A stretch of DNA of 64,000 nt from an uncultured Clostridia bacterium (lineage in GTDB: Bacteria > Bacillota > Clostridia > Christensenellales > Borkfalkiaceae): assembly GCA_944368155.1 (NCBI GenBank), contig CALVWW010000004.1, forward strand, positions 1 to 64,000, given 5' to 3'. A model generated the notes under the pieces. It worked only from the letters and a program-made list of their open reading frames with translations, ran no database searches and was not told the origin of the DNA. Shown here one piece after another: positions 61,380 to 64,000 of the stretch. Numbering within the stretch: the stretch's first letter is position 1; every line of letters starts with the position of its first letter. The position numbers were made by a program, and so were the translations under genes.

Positions 61380-61410
61380 TTGACTTAAAGTTAACTTTAT
61401 ATTATATAAT
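61380..61410 (+). promoter_or_regulatory. Promoter with internal palindromic operator before the ECF gene
   Basis: TTGACT (61380-61385), 17 bases, TATATA (61403-61408); TATAAT at 61405-61410 is the alternative with 19. The spacer begins with a perfect 14-base palindrome, TAAAGTTAACTTTA (61386-61399), well placed for a repressor. Confidence 0.65.
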
Positions 61411-61446
61411 TGATATAAACTTAATATAAATTAAAGGAGTTTTGAA

Positions 61447-62010
61447 ATGATAAGTGCAATTTTAAAACAAAAGAGCACCGTCGTTAAAATTACGGTGAAG
61501 AGCATAATAAGCTTTGTGCTCGTGGTGCTGGCTGTGGGTCTGCCGCAGATAGCGCACCTTGCAGGCGGCGCGGCCGCGGGAAGCGTGTGGCTGCCGATGT
61601 ATGCGCCCGCACTGCTCGCAGGCTGCCTTTTAGGCTGGCAGTGGGGCCTGGGCGTAGGCATCCTCTCCCCCTTGGCAAGCTTCGCCTTCACCTCGCTTGC
61701 GCTCGGCTCGGCAATGCCCGCGCTTTCCCGCCTTCCCTATATGGTGGCGGAACTTGCGGTATTCGGACTTGTATCCGGACTGTTTGCAAAGAAGATTGAA
61801 AGAAGCGCGGTATGGGCATTCCCCGCAGTCATTGCCGCACAGATTGCCGGAAGGCTTGTATACTTTATAGCGGCCGTGGCGTTCGGGCAGCAGGCTTCCG
61901 CAGTATGGGGCGTGATAGAGAGCGGCCTTACGGGGCTGTACCTCCAGGCGGCGGTCGTACCCGTGATAGTTTTATTGCTCTCGCTGGCCATAAAACATGA
62001 CCGCGATTGA
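61447..62010 (+). CDS. ECF-transporter S-component-like membrane protein
   Basis: 187 residues with about six membrane helices. The sequence around LPQIAHLAGGAAAGSVWLPMYAPALLAG and QWGLGVGILSPLASF matches substrate-binding S components of energy-coupling factor vitamin transporters. The energising EcfA/EcfT proteins are not encoded here, as is usual for group II systems. The substrate is unknown. AAAGGAG precedes the ATG. The end overlaps the next gene by 14 bases, suggesting the transported compound is linked to the DUF1893/reductase. Confidence 0.8.
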   Translation: MISAILKQKSTVVKITVKSIISFVLVVLAVGLPQIAHLAGGAAAGSVWLPMYAPALLAGCLLGWQWGLGVGILSPLASFAFTSLALGSAMPALSRLPYMVAELAVFGLVSGLFAKKIERSAVWAFPAVIAAQIAGRLVYFIAAVAFGQQASAVWGVIESGLTGLYLQAAVVPVIVLLLSLAIKHDRD

Positions 62011-63547
62011 AAGGGCAAAGGCGCTGCTTGAGCAAGGCGCGGCGCTCGCCATAGTAAGCAATGAAGGCGAACGCACATTTTTTGAACGCGGAGTAAAGTC
62101 GCTCACCTCGCTTGGCGAGGACGACAGGCGCATTTTGCGCGACGCGGCGGTGGCAGACAAGATTGTGGGCAAGGCTGCGGCGTACCTGATGATTGCAGGC
62201 GGCGTGAGGCAAGTTTACGCCGAAATTTTAAGCCGGAGCGGCGCCGACGCGTTCGAAAAATTCAACGTTGAATACAGTTGCGGCACACTTGTGCCGCAGA
62301 TTATAAACCGCGCGGGCACGGGCCCCTGCCCCATGGAGCAGACGGTTAAATACATAACCGACCCCGCCGCGGCGGAACAGGCAATACGGCGCACGCAAAA
62401 TGTGCTGCGCGTGCGCGCTGAAGGAGGAAATTGCATGAAAAAACTTGGCTTCGGCATGATGCGTCTCCCGCTTTTGAGCGGCAGCCAGAAGGATATAGAT
62501 TTTGAACAGGTAAACAGGATGGTCGACGAATTCCTCGCCCGCGGATTTGAATACTTCGACACGGCGTGGATGTATCACGAGCACACAAGCGAAATCGTGG
62601 CGCGCGAGTGCCTTGTAAAGCGCTACCCGCGCGAGGTGTTCAAGCTCGCCACAAAACTGCCTGCCTTCTCTTTGAGCAGGGCTGAGGAAATGCAGACCAC
62701 GTTCGACAGGCAGTGCGAAAAGTGCGGAGTGGACTACTTCGACTATTACCTTATCCACAACATAAACGCCGAAAATTACCGCAACAATGTGCAGAAGTTC
62801 GACGTGTTCGGGTTCGTGAAAAAGCTGAAGGAGCAGGGCAGGATAAGGCACTACGGCTTTTCCTTCCACGACACCGCCGACGTTTTGGACAGGGTGCTGA
62901 CCGACCACCCCGACGCAGAATTTGTGCAATTACAGATAAATTACCTCGACTGGGACAGCGAAAAGGTTCAGTCGGGCAAGTGCTGGGAAGTTGCCCGGAA
63001 GCACGGCAAGCCCGTAATCGTAATGGAACCCGTGAAGGGCGGTACTCTTGCCAATGTGCCGCCGCAGGCCGAGGGACTGTTCAAGGCAATGGAGCCAGAA
63101 ATGAGCGTGCCCAGCTGGGCGATACGCTTTGCCGCAGGACTGGACGGGGTGTTCATGGTACTCTCGGGCATGTCGAGCATAGAGCAGCTCGAGGACAATA
63201 CCTCATTTATGGCAGACTTCAGACCGCTGAACGAACAGGAGCAGCTCACCGTTGCCAAGGCGGCCGGCGTTATAAAGGGCACCGGTACCATTGCGTGCAC
63301 GGCGTGCAGATACTGCACGGAAAATTGCCCGATGAATATACCCATACCCGATTATTTCTCCGCGTACAACGGCGACATACTCGACGGCGGGAAAGATTTT
63401 GCTAAGCACGGCGCGCAGTACTCGGCGTTTGCCGAGGGGCACGGAAAGGCTTCGGAATGCGTGAAATGCGGCGCATGCGAAGGACACTGCCCCCAGCACC
63501 TCGACATAAGAGGGTTGCTTGAAAAAGTTGCCGCAAAGTTCGAATAA
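61997..63547 (+). CDS. Fusion: DUF1893 domain + ferredoxin-type aldo/keto reductase
   Basis: 516 residues. Residues about 1-130 match DUF1893, a cytidine-deaminase-like fold; KIVGKAAAYLMIAGG and GPCPMEQTV are its motifs. From MKKLGFGMMRLPLL (about 147, near base 62435) a complete aldo/keto reductase follows (FDTAWMYHE with the active Tyr, VVDYFDYYLIH), then a C-terminal 4Fe-4S region with CTACRYCTENCP and CVKCGACEGHCP. A GGAGG lies in frame before the internal ATG at 62435, so the reductase may also be made alone. There is no stop between the parts. The start overlaps the ECF-like gene by 14 bases. Confidence 0.85.
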   Translation: MTAIERAKALLEQGAALAIVSNEGERTFFERGVKSLTSLGEDDRRILRDAAVADKIVGKAAAYLMIAGGVRQVYAEILSRSGADAFEKFNVEYSCGTLVPQIINRAGTGPCPMEQTVKYITDPAAAEQAIRRTQNVLRVRAEGGNCMKKLGFGMMRLPLLSGSQKDIDFEQVNRMVDEFLARGFEYFDTAWMYHEHTSEIVARECLVKRYPREVFKLATKLPAFSLSRAEEMQTTFDRQCEKCGVDYFDYYLIHNINAENYRNNVQKFDVFGFVKKLKEQGRIRHYGFSFHDTADVLDRVLTDHPDAEFVQLQINYLDWDSEKVQSGKCWEVARKHGKPVIVMEPVKGGTLANVPPQAEGLFKAMEPEMSVPSWAIRFAAGLDGVFMVLSGMSSIEQLEDNTSFMADFRPLNEQEQLTVAKAAGVIKGTGTIACTACRYCTENCPMNIPIPDYFSAYNGDILDGGKDFAKHGAQYSAFAEGHGKASECVKCGACEGHCPQHLDIRGLLEKVAAKFE

Positions 63548-63635
63548 AACTCCGCACCCATCGTTTTCCTGCATACGGAATTGTTTTTTAATAATATCTG
63601 CGGCATATACCGGCTCATTTAAGGCAATAATATCG

Positions 63636-63667
63636 GCGGCGGGGCGCAACAAATTGCGCCCCGCCGC
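63636..63667. terminator. Hairpin after the reductase gene
   Basis: GCGGCGGGGCGCAA pairs with TTGCGCCCCGCCGC around CAAA; it lies 89 bases past the stop. Confidence 0.65.
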
Positions 63668-63686
63668 TTAAAATTGAACAACACGC

Positions 63687-63722
63687 AAAAAAGCGGACAG
63701 GCAAAACCTGTCCGCTTTTTTG
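63687..63722. terminator. Terminator of rplL
   Basis: AAAAAAGCGGACAGG pairs with CCTGTCCGCTTTTTT around CAAAA. T-runs on both strands make it bidirectional. Confidence 0.9.
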
Positions 63723-63747
63723 CTTTCTTAGCTTTTTAATTCTTAAA

Positions 63748-64000
63748 TTATTCCATAGCAGCGGTAGCGCCTGCAGCCTTGAGGTCGGCAACAATCTTCT
63801 CTGCCTCTTCCTTGGCTACGTTCTCCTTGAGCACGCCACCCTTTTCAACTGCTGCCTTAGCCTCTACAAGGCCGAGACCGGTGAAGCCGCGTACAACCTT
63901 GATAACGTCAATCTTCTTGGCGCCAACGTCCTTGAGAACTACGTTGAACTCGGTCTTCTCTTCAGCTGCGGGAGCGGCTGCTGCTGCGCCTGCTGCGGGA
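63748..64000 (-). CDS. rplL: 50S ribosomal protein L7/L12, 5' part outside window
   Basis: The last 84 or so codons are visible. They hold the Ala/Pro-rich hinge and the C-terminal domain ([46 protein letters not shown]) that recruits elongation factors, ending AAME and TAA at 63748-63750. The N-terminal dimerisation domain lies beyond base 64000. It reads on the minus strand, so rplJ should lie further right. Confidence 0.97.
   Translation of the reverse strand, partial: PAAGAAAAAPAAEEKTEFNVVLKDVGAKKIDVIKVVRGFTGLGLVEAKAAVEKGGVLKENVAKEEAEKIVADLKAAGATAAME

Noticed and set aside
1-64000. CRISPR arrays, rRNA genes or a replication origin
   Set aside because: I saw no regularly spaced short repeats, no 16S/23S/5S sequence and no DnaA-box cluster.

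Overview
The window looks like one chromosomal stretch of a gut-type, probably spore-forming member of the Clostridia (Firmicutes). An affiliation near the uncultured Christensenellales/Borkfalkia-like lineages is my inference and is not proven. The evidence is strong GGAGG-type ribosome binding sites, the conserved Firmicutes order recG-fakA-asp23 facing rpmB, the block yicC-gmk-rpoZ-priA-def-fmt-rsmB-rlmN-rpe-thiN, and a 25-codon spoVM directly after thiN. The base composition is moderately GC-rich, but the stretch around 49.5-53.9 kb and the first gene are clearly more AT-rich.

Layout: 1-2.2 kb holds the end of a BspA-like leucine-rich-repeat protein, two dispersed repeats and a DRE-TIM aldolase. 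2.3-7.4 kb holds recG, fakA and asp23, with rpmB divergent. 7.7-19.7 kb carries an LRR lipoprotein, a dipeptidase and the long minus-strand housekeeping block. In that block prpC, prkC and rsgA, expected between rlmN and rpe, are absent; repeats and a 47-codon ORF sit there. 19.8-27.4 kb has a nitrilase-fold protein without its catalytic triad, an M1-type peptidase, a secreted protein whose ribosome binding site is a run of nine G, corA behind a promoter-leader-terminator module, an FmdB zinc ribbon, an M23 peptidase and a nitroreductase. 27.6-35.8 kb holds a glycogen branching enzyme, a GH13 amylase, a GT4 glycosyltransferase, a flippase-like membrane protein and DegV.

36.2-41.6 kb is a tightly packed operon: response regulator, kinase, three unknown membrane proteins and cardiolipin synthase. 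42-45.3 kb encodes a YhhN (lysoplasmalogenase-type)/iron alcohol dehydrogenase fusion followed by an ALDH3-like aldehyde dehydrogenase, a candidate ether-lipid aldehyde module. 45.6-48.9 kb holds a DUF308 protein, an AlbA_2 regulator and a zinc alcohol dehydrogenase. A tRNA-Gln(CTG) at 49.5 kb is followed by debris of a mobile element that truncates an LRR lipoprotein, then a MATE exporter with its MerR regulator and a dead IS200 transposase. 53.9-57.8 kb is one large beta-helix surface protein. 58-63.5 kb holds KDPG aldolase, Hsp20 (with a possible RNA thermometer), an MscS channel, an ECF S-component-like protein and a DUF1893/aldo-keto reductase fusion. The window ends inside rplL.

Three dispersed intergenic repeat families were found: R1, palindromic and MITE-like; R2, about 130 bp in four copies; and R3, about 180 bp in two copies, whose stems differ in sequence but keep their pairing while loops and the 3' part are conserved. 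R3, the corA leader and the YhhN-ADH/ALDH pair are the best candidates for something undescribed.
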